DNA of 64,000 bases from Syncephalis fuscata (Eukaryota > Zoopagomycota > Zoopagomycetes > Zoopagales > Piptocephalidaceae): contig JAHLTZ010000011.1 in assembly GCA_025786725.1 (NCBI GenBank), positions 558,001 through 622,000 of the forward strand, read 5' to 3'. A program made the position numbers and the translations under genes. The notes below the pieces were generated by a model. It saw nothing but the letters and a program-made list of their open reading frames with translations. It made no database searches and was not told where the DNA came from. Below, in pieces: positions 1 to 12,886 of this stretch (positions are counted from its first letter, which is position 1; the number at the start of each line of letters is the position of its first letter).

Positions 1-145
1 TGTAGCTTGTAATGGAATTATAAAGTAGTTTGCAAGTGCATGCCAAAGCAAGTGTGGCAGATGGTTCACTCAAGAGTGATATATGATGAACTATCTCGAC
101 AACTTGCCATATCTTTGGTAGTGTGTTGCTATTTTGCGCTGACAT
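1..145 (-). CDS. F-box protein, N-terminal part (cut by window edge)
   Basis: Reading leftward from the ATG at 143-145, the frame is open to the window edge and gives an F-box-like segment: LPKIWQVVEIV near residues 9-19, then a conserved ALACTCKLLYNSI stretch. F-box proteins link substrates to SKP1-cullin ubiquitin ligases. This copy is nearly identical to the 5' end of the gene at 17702-19251. Relative to that copy it has three extra single bases, and these keep its F-box frame open. The rest of the gene lies outside the window. A farther upstream in-frame ATG is possible, so the start is not certain. The F-box call rests on motif spacing only. Confidence 0.5.
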   Translation of the reverse strand, partial: MSAQNSNTLPKIWQVVEIVHHISLLSEPSATLALACTCKLLYNSITSY

Positions 146-963
146 GATGGGAATAAAACTGAACAAAGATATGTTTACTTGTAGCGAACAAGGCCTTTGG
201 ATTAAATGAAATGACATGGCGAACTGCAGATACAATACATCTAAATTGAATGTTCCAGTGCTAAGCATAGCTTGTTTATGAAGCAGTTTGACATTTATAT
301 GCGCATTTCAATCCAATTTGATATTTATTTAATCTAATTTGTAAAGCATCATTTCACTTTCTATTCTGTATTGAAAGCTATTTTCATGATTATATTGGAT
401 CTTGATATGATACTTTTTGTTTTACTATTATGCTCATTGCTTTGTTTCTTTTGTGTTTCCACTTTAAACGCATTTTAGTATGTATTCAGTGATAATCGAA
501 TGCTATTCTGTTAATAGTCTTGTTTTTCTGTTGCTTTCCCTACTTTATTAATATAATTGATGTCAGTGTTTGTAACAAATCATCGACTAGCTATTTTCTA
601 GTTATTTATTTTACCATTATACATTTCAAACACACATTGTTTTTAATATTTGTAAGTAACAATATGTTTATTAAATCAACTATGTCGTTTGATAATAACT
701 GTGGATGCTTTTATTTTTATTCATTTTACTTATTATGATTCAAGAGTAAAATATATTATATACTATTAATGTGCTATTATTGATAAGTTGGTTCAAATAA
801 TTATCTATTAAATGTACCGTACTTTCTTTAACATCGCAGCAGTTGTGCCATATACTGGCCTAGGTTAAGAGAATGTCAGCATAATAGAGGTCACAACATG
901 TGATCAATCACTTCATTCTATATTGCTAAAACATGAATACAATGCACGTAAGAAGAATTTGAA
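1..963. repeat. Direct repeat, copy 1
   Basis: Bases 1-963 match 19110-20071 at roughly 97-98 percent in the same orientation, differing by scattered substitutions and 1-nt indels. The repeat covers the 5' end of an F-box gene and about 800 bp of its upstream, AT-rich noncoding sequence. The similarity stops abruptly after the shared GAAGAATTTGAA. Copy 1 begins outside the window, so its full length is unknown. Confidence 0.9.
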
Positions 964-1231
964 TTTACCGCTTACAATGAGCATCAAAATACATAAACAA
1001 AACGAAATGTTATCAAGTCGAGTGTACAATTTATATCGATTTAAATTTCATTCAATCATCACATTACAGTGCAATACTAATAATACAAGTAGCTGATTTG
1101 GTAACAAAAATCAGTGTAAAGCAATTTATAAATAAAAAAGATTGTAATAAAGAAGGTACGAATAGAAATATACTTATGTAAAACACAGTAAAAGTGGCAG
1201 AATAATTAATTTTTGTCTGCCTGTTAGATCA
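964..1231. other. AT-rich intergenic stretch
   Basis: Unique sequence between the end of the direct repeat and the 3' end of the oxidoreductase gene. I see no coding signal or RNA gene in it. Confidence 0.5.
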
Positions 1232-3575
1232 TTAACAAGTTTGGGACTTGGCTGGCAAATCGGCATTAAAGAACCGATAAATCTGACCAAGCATTAAACG
1301 TTTGCTTTTGTGACGGCAGGCAAACCACGAAGGTAGGATACCAATATATGGCCACTGTCCAGTGCCGTCCTCGGGTCCAAGACTAAGAACAAATTTAGGT
1401 ACAGGCTTGTAGCGAGCAAGTTTGGCCATTTCATCTACATGCTCATATCCTTTTTTATCTTCAGCGTCAATCTGGCTCTGTATCTGACTATCGCCGATAC
1501 ATAATAAACTATCAACGCGACTTCTAGCTGGCAGCTGCCGCTGATATTCCTGTCGGTGGCGCACCATTCTACGAATATTACGAGCACAGAACCGAGCCTG
1601 GTCGAATGCAGCCGTGGCTAGCTTAATAGGCGAAGCATCAGCGCAATCTCCTATGGCAAAAATATGTGGATACGGTACTAGTTGCAAGGTTGGTAGCACA
1701 TGAATCTCTCCCGTTCGGCTAATGACTTCTTCTATGGTGTTAGAGGCCAATTTCTCCACCAAGCGTGTATTATATCGCACATTGCCCGTGCAAACAAACT
1801 AAATCGTACAAGTTAACTAATTAATATACAATCAGTTGCCATTATTTTTGGGTACTTACGAGTAAATCAGTTTCAATAAATTCACCTTGATTTGTTGTAT
1901 AGCGTCGAGTCCCCTCAATCCAGCCACTCATACGCTGTGCTTCAGTTAGCAATACTCGCTCATGTAAACGAAGATTGACACCCATTTTCTTTAATGTTTT
2001 TTCAACGCGCAGTTGCAGCTTACGGCGCACTGCAGCTCCTTGAATTAAATAGTCCGCATAATGAACAAGTGTAACATTCTTACTAGGATGGTAATATTTG
2101 ATTTCGGTGGCTAGCTCAACGCCCGATGGTCCTCCGCCAACAATAAGAATTCTACCCGAGCGTTGAATGGCCTCGCGGACACGAGTTTGTTCAAGCATGG
2201 CTTCCTCGACCGATTCGGTTGAAAACTTCATCGGCGATGGATATTGACTGCCGGCGGCAATGACGGCATAATCAAATGGCAGTATTGTCGGAGGTGGTTC
2301 AAGTGGTCGGCCTTCGGCATCGTAATTAATTCCGTTCACTGTATTGCGATTAGCATGCTGCTCCAACGACTCTTTCGACCATGGCTCTAGCACAACATGG
2401 TGCTTCTCTAGATGAAGTACACGTGTACGACAGCGATGTACACGACCAGAAGTAAATGCTTTATCGGGATTAAGGAAACATAGCCGTCCCATGTCAATAA
2501 GGCAGGCACGTAAAAAAGCCACGTTGCAAAATAGATTTTCTCGGGGATCAATTATAGTAATGTGAAGATTATATCTCTCCGCTTGTCGGTCAAGTTCTTT
2601 CGCCACCGATAGACCGGCGAATGAGCCACCAATGATAACGATTCTCACGGGACGCGCAGTTGAAGCAATAAGCTCAGTATCAATGGCCGTATCAATAAAA
2701 TAAGGCGATAATGGTGGCGGTGACGCTGGTGTATCTGGCCAAAATGACAATGCTTCCATGGCCGAAATGGTAGTAGTATCAGCAAGACTATCGTCAGCAA
2801 TGGCGAATATGTTGTTTTCTGCTGTATCAATTGGTCGGACTTTATATTGATGAATAGGTGATAGTGGTGGCATTTGACCGGCCATATCGGTACCGGCATG
2901 TGAGATGGTTGAACTAAAGTTTGAACTGTGCAATGATTCTATCGATTGTTGAGAAAAATCAGCCTTTGTTGGCGTCATGGGCTCATTCATTGTTCTAAAA
3001 TACTTGTTGCGCTTTGCTTTAGTGAATGTCGCCAATGAATTGAATAATAAAATATTCTTCCAACCGTATTGGCGAATTTCATTGCCATTATCAAAACCAT
3101 TACAATTATTATTATTGCTGCTATTGCTATTGCCATCACTATCACTTCTTGGTGGTGTGGTAGCCATATTATTTCCATTAATTTGCTGATTTGCTTCGTA
3201 TTTTGAAATAATGGATAGTGTAGTGGCAAACGAATCTGGTGGCTGACCAGAAGCCAATGCCTCGCTCAATTCCTCGTTTATGTAATCCTCAGCTGGATTA
3301 ATGTCCTCGGGTGTTGGTGACCTTGCACGACGTTCCATATTACGTTGCTGGTCCTCTTTACGTGCCACTATATGAGTGACTAGATTGTCTTGGTTCTCCG
3401 GCGCATCCTCGGCCAATTCAGCTTCACGTTCGCGGTTCATGGCATCGTTAACAAGCGCCAATTCTTGTCTAAAACTCATATTTTCATAATGCTGGTTTTT
3501 CTCTTGTAATTCAGTTTTCTTATTCCACTGAGTGGTAATCGACAGCGTGGGCCGATTAACGGTAGCCTTTGACAT
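1232..3575 (-). CDS. FSP1/AIF-like FAD-dependent NAD(P)H oxidoreductase
   Basis: Two exons (3575-1860 and 1798-1232) with a 61-bp GTAAGT...TTTAG intron, about 760 residues. The C-terminal ~450 residues form a two-dinucleotide-binding-domain flavoprotein: VIIGGSFAGLSVAKEL near residue 310 (FAD site), ILIVGGGPSGVELATEI near 480 (NAD(P)H site), and HIFAIGDCAD in exon 2 (second FAD motif). The closing SLGPEDGTGQWP resembles the tail of the AIFM2/FSP1 group, which reduces quinones. The N-terminal ~300 residues are low in complexity, Ser/Asn/Glu-rich and presumably disordered, which is much longer than the usual family N-terminus. I see no transmembrane segment or clear targeting signal. Substrate and location are inferred from family only. 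Confidence 0.85.
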
Positions 3576-4614
3576 TATATATATATTATACTGGATATAT
3601 ATATATAAAGCTGCTAAAGTATAAATAAATAAATAGATGATTTAAAATGACACTGCGCGTCTTTAAGAAATCACCAGCACTAGCTATACGAGCAATATAA
3701 TAAAGACAATAAGCAAAAGCTATGTTTTTCAAGTAGATTTTTTACAGAAGAAAGAGTAAAGTTCGGTTAGTATTTGAAAAATAACCGAAATATTGTCGGT
3801 TTAAATATCTCTTCAATTAATTATGGGCTATTTTGTATAAAAGTCATAGCCATACACATATAAACGCGCGGAATACGGAATCAAAATAACTGTTCGTCTT
3901 GGCTATTGGCTGGTAGAAGCAGTGATATGGAAAAGGTTTGGGAATATTCATTAAAAGTAATTATAAATGGATATTGCGACGCAGTTTTAAATTACATTTG
4001 TTATGGGAACCTTTGTTACACTATTTAAGTAAATCGCGGTAAATTAAAAAGTGTGAATCAATCTAGGATCTCAATGGAAACGAAAAAGAAGCCAAGCACA
4101 CCAGCATTGAGTGATGCAAAGGTCCCGAGCGCACAGTCATTCGTTCTAGTATGCATTGACAAGTGCAGATAACTGCATCACCGATGTTAATCCCCAATAG
4201 CCTACGTAGGACAAGTTTGTTTAGATGACGAATTATTAAAAGTATCAGATGCTCGGCATTGCTTTTAATAGCACAGTGGTACAAACTCACATTGCTATAG
4301 TGTGTTCGTCTAGATTAGGCCAAGCAACTACGACAATGCCACATTAATGTTATTTTTATGTGACTACCATATCTGTTTCTCTTGCTCTCTCCCCAGCACA
4401 CCAGCACTAGTCCGATAGTAGCTAATATCGGTCTATCTGCTTTTCTATCCGCGTGGGACAACGTGCCAAATTATATCAATGGTTACAATTTATTGTTTAT
4501 TAAGGCATTTTTGTATATAAAGTTGTAAGAATACGTTTTGTGTAGCACAAGTGAGCTCTATTACATAGCAATTCTATATAGAAACTTGTTCATTTATTTA
4601 TTGAAATAAGCAAC
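3576..4614. other. Intergenic region with one possible micro-ORF
   Basis: The stretch next to 3576 is TATA-rich and probably belongs to the promoter of the oxidoreductase. An open stretch of 32 codons begins at ATG 4074 on the plus strand (METKKKPSTPALSDAKV...) and looks mildly protein-like, but I find no convincing continuation by splicing. Nothing else is supportable. Confidence 0.3.
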
Positions 4615-5813
4615 CTAGTTGGGAACTTGTGTGTACACCTCGGGTTCTGTTCGCAAGGTAGCACCGGCGTTCTCGCCTGCTGCGCTTCCGTTTAGGCTAT
4701 TGCCACGGAAAGAGCCTACAGGTGTTGGGATGTGACTTTCGGTTGCAATACGTGTAGCGGCAATGACATCATCAACATGCTCTACCACCAACGTTACCGC
4801 TACTTGATTGTCCGATCCACGAGGCACAATAAGATCCGCTTCAATCTTTGTCTATATAGTTATAATGAAAATAATAAGTATTTATTTAGTATATATAAAA
4901 AACTTACCGGTAAAATAAACCGTTCAAATGACGGCTTAACAAATCGAACATATTGCTGTAGTACTTGGTCCAATGGCATTTGTCGTCGACCCTCAGTATC
5001 ACGAATAACTACACAGCAAAATAGCTTAATTATTGCTATTTTACATTATTTAACAGTCATACTTACCACGACGTGCTAGACGCGTATCACTGTCGATATC
5101 CAGAAATACCTTAAGCGACAGATAATCGCGAACGGATGGCTTGTATAGCATGTAGGTGCCTTCAAACAACACAATATCTGGATTGTTAATCTTTTGTTGC
5201 TCTGGTCCTCTACAGATAAATGCCATTTAATTAGTATTTAACCTACACTAGCTCGATAAACCCATAGCCACTAGTATCGCTGATATTTACCGTAGCTGTG
5301 TCTTGAAATTATAACTGTGCATAGTGACGGGATTACCCTCCTTTAAATCTTTAAGCACTTGCTCCATTAAATCGAAATCCAATGAATCTTTAATTAAGAA
5401 TTAGTCTATTATTAATTATATATTTCTAAATAATATACACAACACGCTTATTAAGTGTAGATATTACCAGGATGATCAAAATTCCAATCTCTATTATTAG
5501 CCATCGCTTGTTCCGTCTCTGTCAGTTCACGGTAAAAGTCGCTTTGATGCAGCACAACAATATCGAGACTAATGCCGTTACGCTCGCCATTACTGAGCAA
5601 TTGCTGACGTACCATATCGCTTACGGTTTTCTGTTCAACGATAGCTGAGCGGTGTTTTGATTATTCGCGTTACTGTTAACCAATTACCTTACCGCAAGCT
5701 GGTCCACCCGCAATACCAATAATAAATGGCTTGCAAGCATCAGCCATGATCATCGAGTCTGATCGTACTCGTCCTGCCGTTGTGAGAAACAATTTAGTTT
5801 CGTCTTGAGTCAT
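4615..5813 (-). CDS. URK1: Uridine/cytidine kinase
   Basis: Six exons: 5813-5688, 5630-5468, 5387-5291, 5209-5067, 5008-4908, 4851-4615, about 288 residues. The enzyme phosphorylates uridine or cytidine in pyrimidine salvage. Motifs in order: P-loop GGPACGK near the end of exon 1, SDFYRELTETEQA, NFDHPD, YNFKTQLR, DIVLFEG (Walker B-like), the Arg-rich lid DTRLARRVIRDTEGRR, and FVKPSFERFILPTK followed by IVPRG, all in UCK order. The exon 1/2 junction as called reads GK-K-T rather than the canonical GK-T/S, so that junction may be off or hold a base error. The last exon adds a Ser/Gly-rich tail of about 50 residues. Start is the first ATG of the open first exon. Confidence 0.9.
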
Positions 5814-5973
5814 TGTATTTGAGAAAAGTGCGTGGTTACTACACGAATGAATTCAAAGGTGAGAAAAAAAGTGTAATAATAACACTAACAACAACGCTAC
5901 GTAATAATAACAAAGTGTAATAACAATAATAATTTATAATAAACAAATTGTCTTGATTTCTGCAAATAACAAT

Positions 5974-7076
5974 TTATATATCGGCATTTAATGCTGATAG
6001 CAATATGGCATCTTGTTTATTGGCAATCACTGCTTCAACAAAATCTTTATACATTTTACTTTGTTGAGCAGTAAAAGATTGCCATCGACGCTCACTTTTC
6101 GTCTCTCGTTCCTCGTATAAACGCATTTGCGTCAAGTGCATCGATTGCATAAGTTCAAAAAACTGCTCGTCTCGTTTTTGATAACTCTCCATTTGCTGTC
6201 GTTGAAAACTAATCATTTCCTTGCGCCATCGTTCCTGCATTGACATAATATCGCGTTGACATTGAAGTGTTTGCGTAAGCAAGTTACTTAAAATTATAGA
6301 ATCGTTATCCAATGATTTAGATAATCCAACCCGTTGTTTAGACGACGATGAAGTGAATCTTGGCAATGACCGTCGACGTTTCCTTCTTTCAAGTTCATCT
6401 TCAGTTAACTTACTCTCTTTATGTCTAAAACTGTAATCCATATCAGCTGTTGAAGATGGCGTACCTGTAAAGTAAGACCGTTTAAAGTGTTGTCGTGATT
6501 CATGTGTAAATTCACTGCCACTGTCATTCTCATCTTCTCTATTGATGCTGTTGCTATCTGTATTATGGTAGCTATCGCCATGCAATGCATCGTTATAACT
6601 ATTGCTACGATGACTAGTTCCAAACAATTGTTTCTTGTTACTATGATTACCCTTATCTTGTCTATAATAAAAATAACAATAACAGTATATTCATTATTAG
6701 CATTGGCTATTATATATTCGTCTGCCGGTGCCAGTATAGATACATTATCCATTGACATATCTACATCAATTGTAGTGGTTGGATCAGATACAGAAGGCGT
6801 ATTATCAATATTTATATTATAACTGGATTGTAGTGTAGATACAGCATCAGTTATTTCTTCTTCTTTATCTAAAATTGAAGTAGATTCTACTGCTGCTGTT
6901 GAGAATATTGTTAAGTTTGTTGAAGTGTCGCCACTTTGATCAATTAGTGAATCTGTAGTAGTAGTAGTAGTAGTAAAAGTAGTTGGTGGTGTTGTTTGTG
7001 AAATCTCTACCCCATTAGCTGACAGTGTCTCTGAATTGGGCAGTTGTTCTATAGCAAATATATCGGTGGTTGACAT
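5974..7076 (-). CDS. Ser/Thr-rich protein with C-terminal coiled coil, unknown function
   Basis: Not recognised. From ATG 7074-7076 (MSTTDIFAIEQLPNSE) a low-complexity Thr/Ser/Asp-rich region of about 135 residues is followed by a second part in another frame (SNKKQLFGTSHRSN... to the stop at 5974). The C-terminal ~110 residues are rich in Gln, Glu, Arg and Met (ERWRKEMISFQRQQMES), as in a coiled coil, after a basic patch ERRKRRRSLPRF that could be a nuclear signal. Joining the two parts needs either an intron of about 32 bp near 6640-6675 or a frameshift; I cannot choose between them. An upstream in-frame ATG at 7134-7136 would add 20 residues. It diverges from BRCA2 across about 240 bp. Confidence 0.55.
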
Positions 7077-7314
7077 ATTGTCTATTGCAACAAAGGAAAC
7101 TGAAAGATAACGACGAGTGACCAATTCAGGAGTCAATGGTTAAATATGACTCAAATATTCAAATATTTATATGGCGCGTTTTTATGTGATATTTTTTGTT
7201 CGTTTTTTTAATTTATATTTTATTTTCAAAATACTGACTGTGCGTAACACTTTGAGTTTATCCATTGTTATTGTGGTTACTACTAAGTAATGCTACTATT
7301 TGACTCGTAACAAT
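7077..7314. promoter_or_regulatory. Shared divergent promoter region
   Basis: Lies between two start codons that face away from each other (coiled-coil gene on minus, BRCA2 on plus). It is AT-rich and must contain both promoters. No specific element could be assigned. Confidence 0.4.
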
Positions 7315-10300
7315 ATGCATGAGCACACTACACCGTCTACTCCTCAATGGAGTGGGTTTAAAACAGCGGCAAATACACCAATACGTCCACCGTCAAACGA
7401 TGCTATGCGCGTGGCACGTCAACGACTAAAAGAGCTGGATAAACCAGTTCAACCAAGTTCAGGTAGAAGCTAATAGATCATATAGCACTAAATACTAATA
7501 TATAGTATGTTGTTAGAAGGACCATCTGTAGTATCTGGATTTAAAACGGCTGGTGGACGCAATATGCCCAACCCATCAGCCGCAGCATTAAAACGCGCAC
7601 ATGCGCTTTGGAAAAACGATAACGATGATACAGGTGTATCAAAACAATGTAATGTGGATCATATCATATTATAATAACAATATTTAGTTTATTATATATA
7701 GCATCTAAACGGAATCGAGCTACATCTTCAGTCACCACACCAATTACACCAATTACGCCAGGTAAATCATAACAAACTGCATAATTGATTGATAACCATT
7801 AGTAGGTAATACATTTAGTAGACCATTGGTTAAGACACCGGTTCATATGGTAACAGCGCCTCAACAGCCAGCTTTTCAATCAGCCAGTACACTGATAACA
7901 CCTAACCATACCAGTCGTACTTTTATGCGTCCAATGTTCGCATCTAATCTACGAACTCCTTTCAAGTCACCATTAAAGAAACGCACTATTTCTTTATCAA
8001 CAAATACGAATGATCAGGATAATGCCGATAAATTAAAAGAGTTAGAGCTGAAAGAACGTAATAGTTTACATCTAGCACTAGTACCGACAAAACGATCTGC
8101 TTTATTTGACTTATCTAAAACTGAACAAAATCGGAAGTCAATGCTTAGTTATTTTGGTCGTTGTCCACGTCGATTAACCATGGAACAACTTTTAAATGCT
8201 AATGTGTAAGTCTAATCACTTTATTAAATAGCATTAATAGCTCACGACTGATATAACACCAATAGACCCAGTGCAGTCATTAATATGACATGGCAACAAG
8301 CGGCCAACTACAGTTTTAACGCTGTAATACACGGACAGCCATGTCTATGGAATGCTGAAAGTGCCTATAATGCACTATTAGAATATGGAGCTGAAAAATC
8401 GCGTCTTTCTATGGATTGGGTTGAACATCATTACAGATTGATTGTATGGAAAGCGGCGTGTATCTATCGCTCATATCCGGAAGAACATGGTATATGGTCG
8501 GTTCATTGGATATTGAAACAATTAAGATATCGGTAAGTTATATTGATACCACTATTATGATAATATTAATATTAATAATAATAATAATATTAATATTAAT
8601 AATGGTTGTAATTATTTATTAGCTATGAGCGTGAAATGAATAAACGAGAGACACCAGCCATTCGAATGATACTTGAGGAACTTGAATTACCGTTATTACC
8701 GCTTGTACTCTGTGTTATAGATATGCCACGTAAGCAGTTTAAATAATCGAGTAACCATAATTGTAATAACAAATATTTATTATAGAACATGGTGTTCTAC
8801 GACTGACTGATGGCTGGTATATTATTAATGCAAGATTAGATCGAGCATTAGAAGTAATAGTTGCTAAACAACGACTTAATCCTGGTGACAAATTGGTTAT
8901 TGGATCTATTCAAGTAAGCGAACCAACTAGACAATAGTTATGATAATTAACTGTAATATTTGTTAGTTACTGGAACAGCCTGGTGAAATTACAGCATTAT
9001 CCTCTAATCCACGTCCATTATTAAATCTAGTTATAAATAATACACGACGTGCCAGGTAGAATATGTTAAAACATAGTTATCCACTTATTTATAAGTATTA
9101 ATGTGATATAGATGGGACACGCGATTAGGATTTATTAGACAACCCATGCCTATAATACATATCTCCAATATAGATCCAATGGGCGGTATGATATCGACAC
9201 TTGATGTTGTAGTGGTGCGTAAATTACCCAAGTTATTAATGGAAACAGAATTGGATGGACGTAAAATATTTACGCCATTCCGTTTATTGGGTTCATCGAT
9301 GTCGAATGAAGAGGTAATAATTATGACTATTAACCTATCAATATTAATACAAATATCTTATAGACATGGCTATCGGATCATCCTAATCTGGTATATTTGT
9401 GTGATCCAACATTTACACTGTCGGTTACTTTGGATACAGCATCTGAACAGCAAGGTAAATAGTTCAATTTGTATTAGTTGTATATTTAACACCTACAATT
9501 GTTTATTTATTAGCAAGTGCACTGTGTTCTAGTCTGTTGCAAATGGACGATATTATAGAGTACTGCGACAATCAGGCACTTGACACGATAAAAAACCTAT
9601 CAGCCTATCTACAACAGCATCCAAAGAACCAAAGTTTATTAATGGACAAAATAAGAGAACAAATTCAGGTATATAGAAATAGTTATTATTATAACAATAT
9701 ATATATACACCTTACTAATTTATGCCAGTCAAATCGGTTTAAACGACGACGCACAGGCCTATTCCGTGTACATGTGTGCGATGCTAGGATAAGTAATTAC
9801 AATGCAACGCAATCCACTATGGCATGTATTACTATATGGTCACCCCCTGAACAGTTATATGAAGAAATTAAACTAGGACAGCGCTATAAGGTAATGTAGA
9901 AGACTCAAAATGTAATATAGCATACTTATTCATTAGTAGATATCGTATGTTATGCCTTCAACAACTACCAATACTACTCATCAACAATACAATAGTATGC
10001 GCTATAATGAAATGTCACAGCTGCAAACAAATAGAAAGTCACGATGGACAGCATGTAAATTACCCGAAGATATGGAAGATATTGAAGAACGACTACCTAC
10101 AATTAAAGGTCTTGATTTGCTATCCAGTCAAGCTAACTACCGATCAGATTGGACCGATATTGTATTTGTTGTACTTTGTATCCTTGAAATAATAGATTAT
10201 ACATTCAATCAGGTATATCTTTAATTATACAACTTACATTATTAGGTACGAGTAATAATAACAATAGTGGCTATTCAGGAAAGCCCAATACAATGGCTCC

Positions 10301-10724
10301 ATTAGTTATTATAGGTGATGAATCTAATCGAATGGCATTGCTACGCTTAGAACCAAATACTATTTTACTATCATCATTCAAGGCAAGTAGATCGTTGGTT
10401 GGGTTTATTTTAAATTAATACAATAATTATAGGAAGGATACGTGTACACGTTATGTAATATACAATCGATAGATTATGATGTAAAATTTGGTATGCCTGT
10501 TATACGTACTTTGGAAAATACCGAATTATTTGGACAACAACATACGCCATCATTTGCACAATCTAAATTGCAGCAACTATTACAATGGAAGCAGGAGTAA
10601 GTTAATAAAAGTGTAATTAAGTAATTGATTGATTATTAATTGTATTATTAGACAAGTGGAGGACTATCGGGATTTAGAAGATACAGCCGTGTTAACAATG
10701 ACTACCGTTTTTTCTACTCTATAG
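7315..10724 (+). CDS. BRCA2: BRCA2-type recombination mediator
   Basis: About 16 exons (7315-7462, 7517-7648, 7702-7761, 7803-8205, 8266-8532, 8623-8729, 8786-8913, 8967-9055, 9112-9313, 9364-9454, 9514-9668, 9729-9890, 9940-10212, 10246-10382, 10433-10596, 10652-10724), about 860 residues. BRCA2 loads RAD51 on single-stranded DNA. Two BRC-like repeats lie at the N-terminus (WSGFKTAANTP... and VSGFKTAGGRNM...). Then come the helical domain (TWQQAANYSFNAVI, WVEHHYRLIVWKAACI) and OB1 with LTDGWYIINARLD and WDTRLGFIRQPMP, as in animal and fungal BRCA2. The remaining exons fit OB2/OB3. The intron after 10382 appears to start with GC. Exons 13 and 14 do not join in phase, so a base may be missing there. 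It is short for the family, with only two BRC units. Confidence 0.9.
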
Positions 10725-10893
10725 GCATTATGTTTTATCTTTAATACATATTTGTTATACTAAATGAATCAATATGCATATAATACTGTTTATTGGCACA
10801 TAGCTAGCGTATAGAATAACATAACACCTTTAGATACATTGGTGCATATGTTGTCACTTGTATAGCATATCAGGTAACCTGTTAATTAGCTTA

Positions 10894-12886
10894 TTAATGT
10901 TTATGGAAACAGTTATTACAGCTTCCTTTCTTAAATACGTTAGGAGAGAATTCGTTGCAGCCACACTCGCCACATGGGCCAACGGCTGAAGAAGGAGGAC
11001 CGTTAAGTGCATCCATCACCGATGCTGGTAGATATGCATGATTGCTGGGAGTAGATGTTACTGGTTGTGGTGGTGTTGCTGTTGCCGACATGGGTCGCAT
11101 AGTAGGTGGTTTGGCACCAGTGGGTCTAGGTGGCGGTGCAGAACTACTACCGCTAGCATGTCCTGTACTTGCTACCGACGATTGTCGTGCGTAAGGTGGT
11201 CGTGGTGCTGATACTGCCGATGCTATAACTGAAGCGGCCGATGCTACTTGTGGAATGGATGGATAAACGGGTGCTGGAGGAGAAACTACAGCTGCAACAG
11301 GAGCAGGTGGAGCAGGAGGAATAGCGGCAGCAGTAACAGTGGGTGGATTACAAGGTTTGCAATAGTTTGCCGGAAACATACCACGTCGTAAAACTCTACC
11401 ACCATCACGAATCTCGCCAACCCACCAACCTTCGTCAATCTCTTCTACTACAGCAATCTTATCTCCTTTAACAATGGATAATTCATCCTCATCTGCGCCA
11501 TCATAATTATACAATGCCTCCATGTATCGTTCATTCGTAGCCGGTGCAGCTACTGGTGCCACTGGTGCTATAATAAATTAGCAATAATCATTTAGTTAAC
11601 GTTCATATTGTATTAATTAAGCTATTTACCTCTGGGAATGGATGCTGGAGGTGTGGCAGCTGCCTGATATGAAGGCTGACGTAGTGGATTAGCCAGTGTA
11701 GATGCAGTAGATGTAATAGGAGAATGAGGAACACGACTAGCATATGCAGAATGAATACTTTGCGTATCAGATGGTTCAATATTAGACTCTTCCGCCTGAC
11801 TTGTTCGTCGTTTTGATTCGGCAAATACACTAATGGTGTATATTTATACATAAGTATTTATGCTAAATAATAGCTCTTTAACTTACGGATCACCCAATGC
11901 CTGTTTAACAGTGGTCATAATTTCTAATCCTTCACGGAAAAAGTCAAGCTGGGCCTCTACAAAACCAACTAGATCACGGTGCTGTGTTTCCTATTATATA
12001 AATTCGTATTAATTACTATTCAATATACATATACATATACATATACATATATATATGTCTTGTATCCATTACCTCCAATTCACTAATAGCCACCATTTTA
12101 TTGTGTGTATCAGCCATGGCTTCCTCGTAACGAGACTGTGCTGCTCGCATATCTTCCTCTAATTCAGGCCGTTCTCTTTTTGACTTTTGCACTTTATTTG
12201 TTTTTGAATCAAAATCAAGTCGACGTGCCTCCAATTTTTTACGTAATTGCTAATAAATCATTTCTGATTAACATTGGCCAATCTTTGTATTTACAACAAT
12301 TGTCTGCCTACCTGATAATCTTTAATTTCATCTTTAGCGCGTGCCAAGCTATCCATAAACCCGGCTTTTAATTTGACCGAATACTGCACTTGAGTTTCGG
12401 CCAATTTTTGAAATCCATCACCGGTTTTTACCAAAGACTTGCCTATATACACTTAGTAAGTATAGACCCATACTAATTGTATCGTAGCTATCTACCATAT
12501 TCCGAGTCGTTGCCTAGCTGCGATCCTAGTGTAGACATTGTAATACCCAGCGACTCCATTAATAAATATTTATCTGATTTGGTGCGTTTTACTATGCAAT
12601 AGCGTATTAGACTTTAATGGAGTAGATTCAATAGCATTACCTAGCGAATTCATGTACAGCTCCGCCACAGTACTAATATTATCGACAAAATCGTGCTTCA
12701 GGTCTATTTCATGTTCCAGTTTACGAAATTCCTCGCTTGTCTCCGTCTTGGAGGACATGCCTAGTCGCTCGCCCGTCCACTAAACACAATCATAAGCTAT
12801 ACTGACGATAGATATAATATCGGTTATCGCTATTTGTTTGTCGCTGTTGTTACCTGACGTAATCGGGTTAGATTTTTAAAAGCCAT
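10894..12886 (-). CDS. BAR-SH3 protein (endocytic membrane-curvature adaptor)
   Basis: Eight exons: 12886-12854, 12779-12641, 12573-12496, 12442-12312, 12249-12073, 11990-11887, 11829-11630, 11567-10894, total 511 residues. It begins MAFKNLTRLRQWTGERLG, typical of fungal N-BAR proteins, followed by a helical BAR domain (to about residue 230) that binds curved membranes. After a Ser/Pro linker comes an SH3 domain near residues 295-350 (ALYNYDGADEDELSIVKGD, GWWVGEI, GMFPANYC). A Pro/Ala/Ser-rich region follows, and a C-terminal Cys motif CGECGCNEF...CNNCFHKH that could bind zinc. The likely role is endocytosis or actin patch function, inferred from domain order. All exon joins keep frame. Confidence 0.88.
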
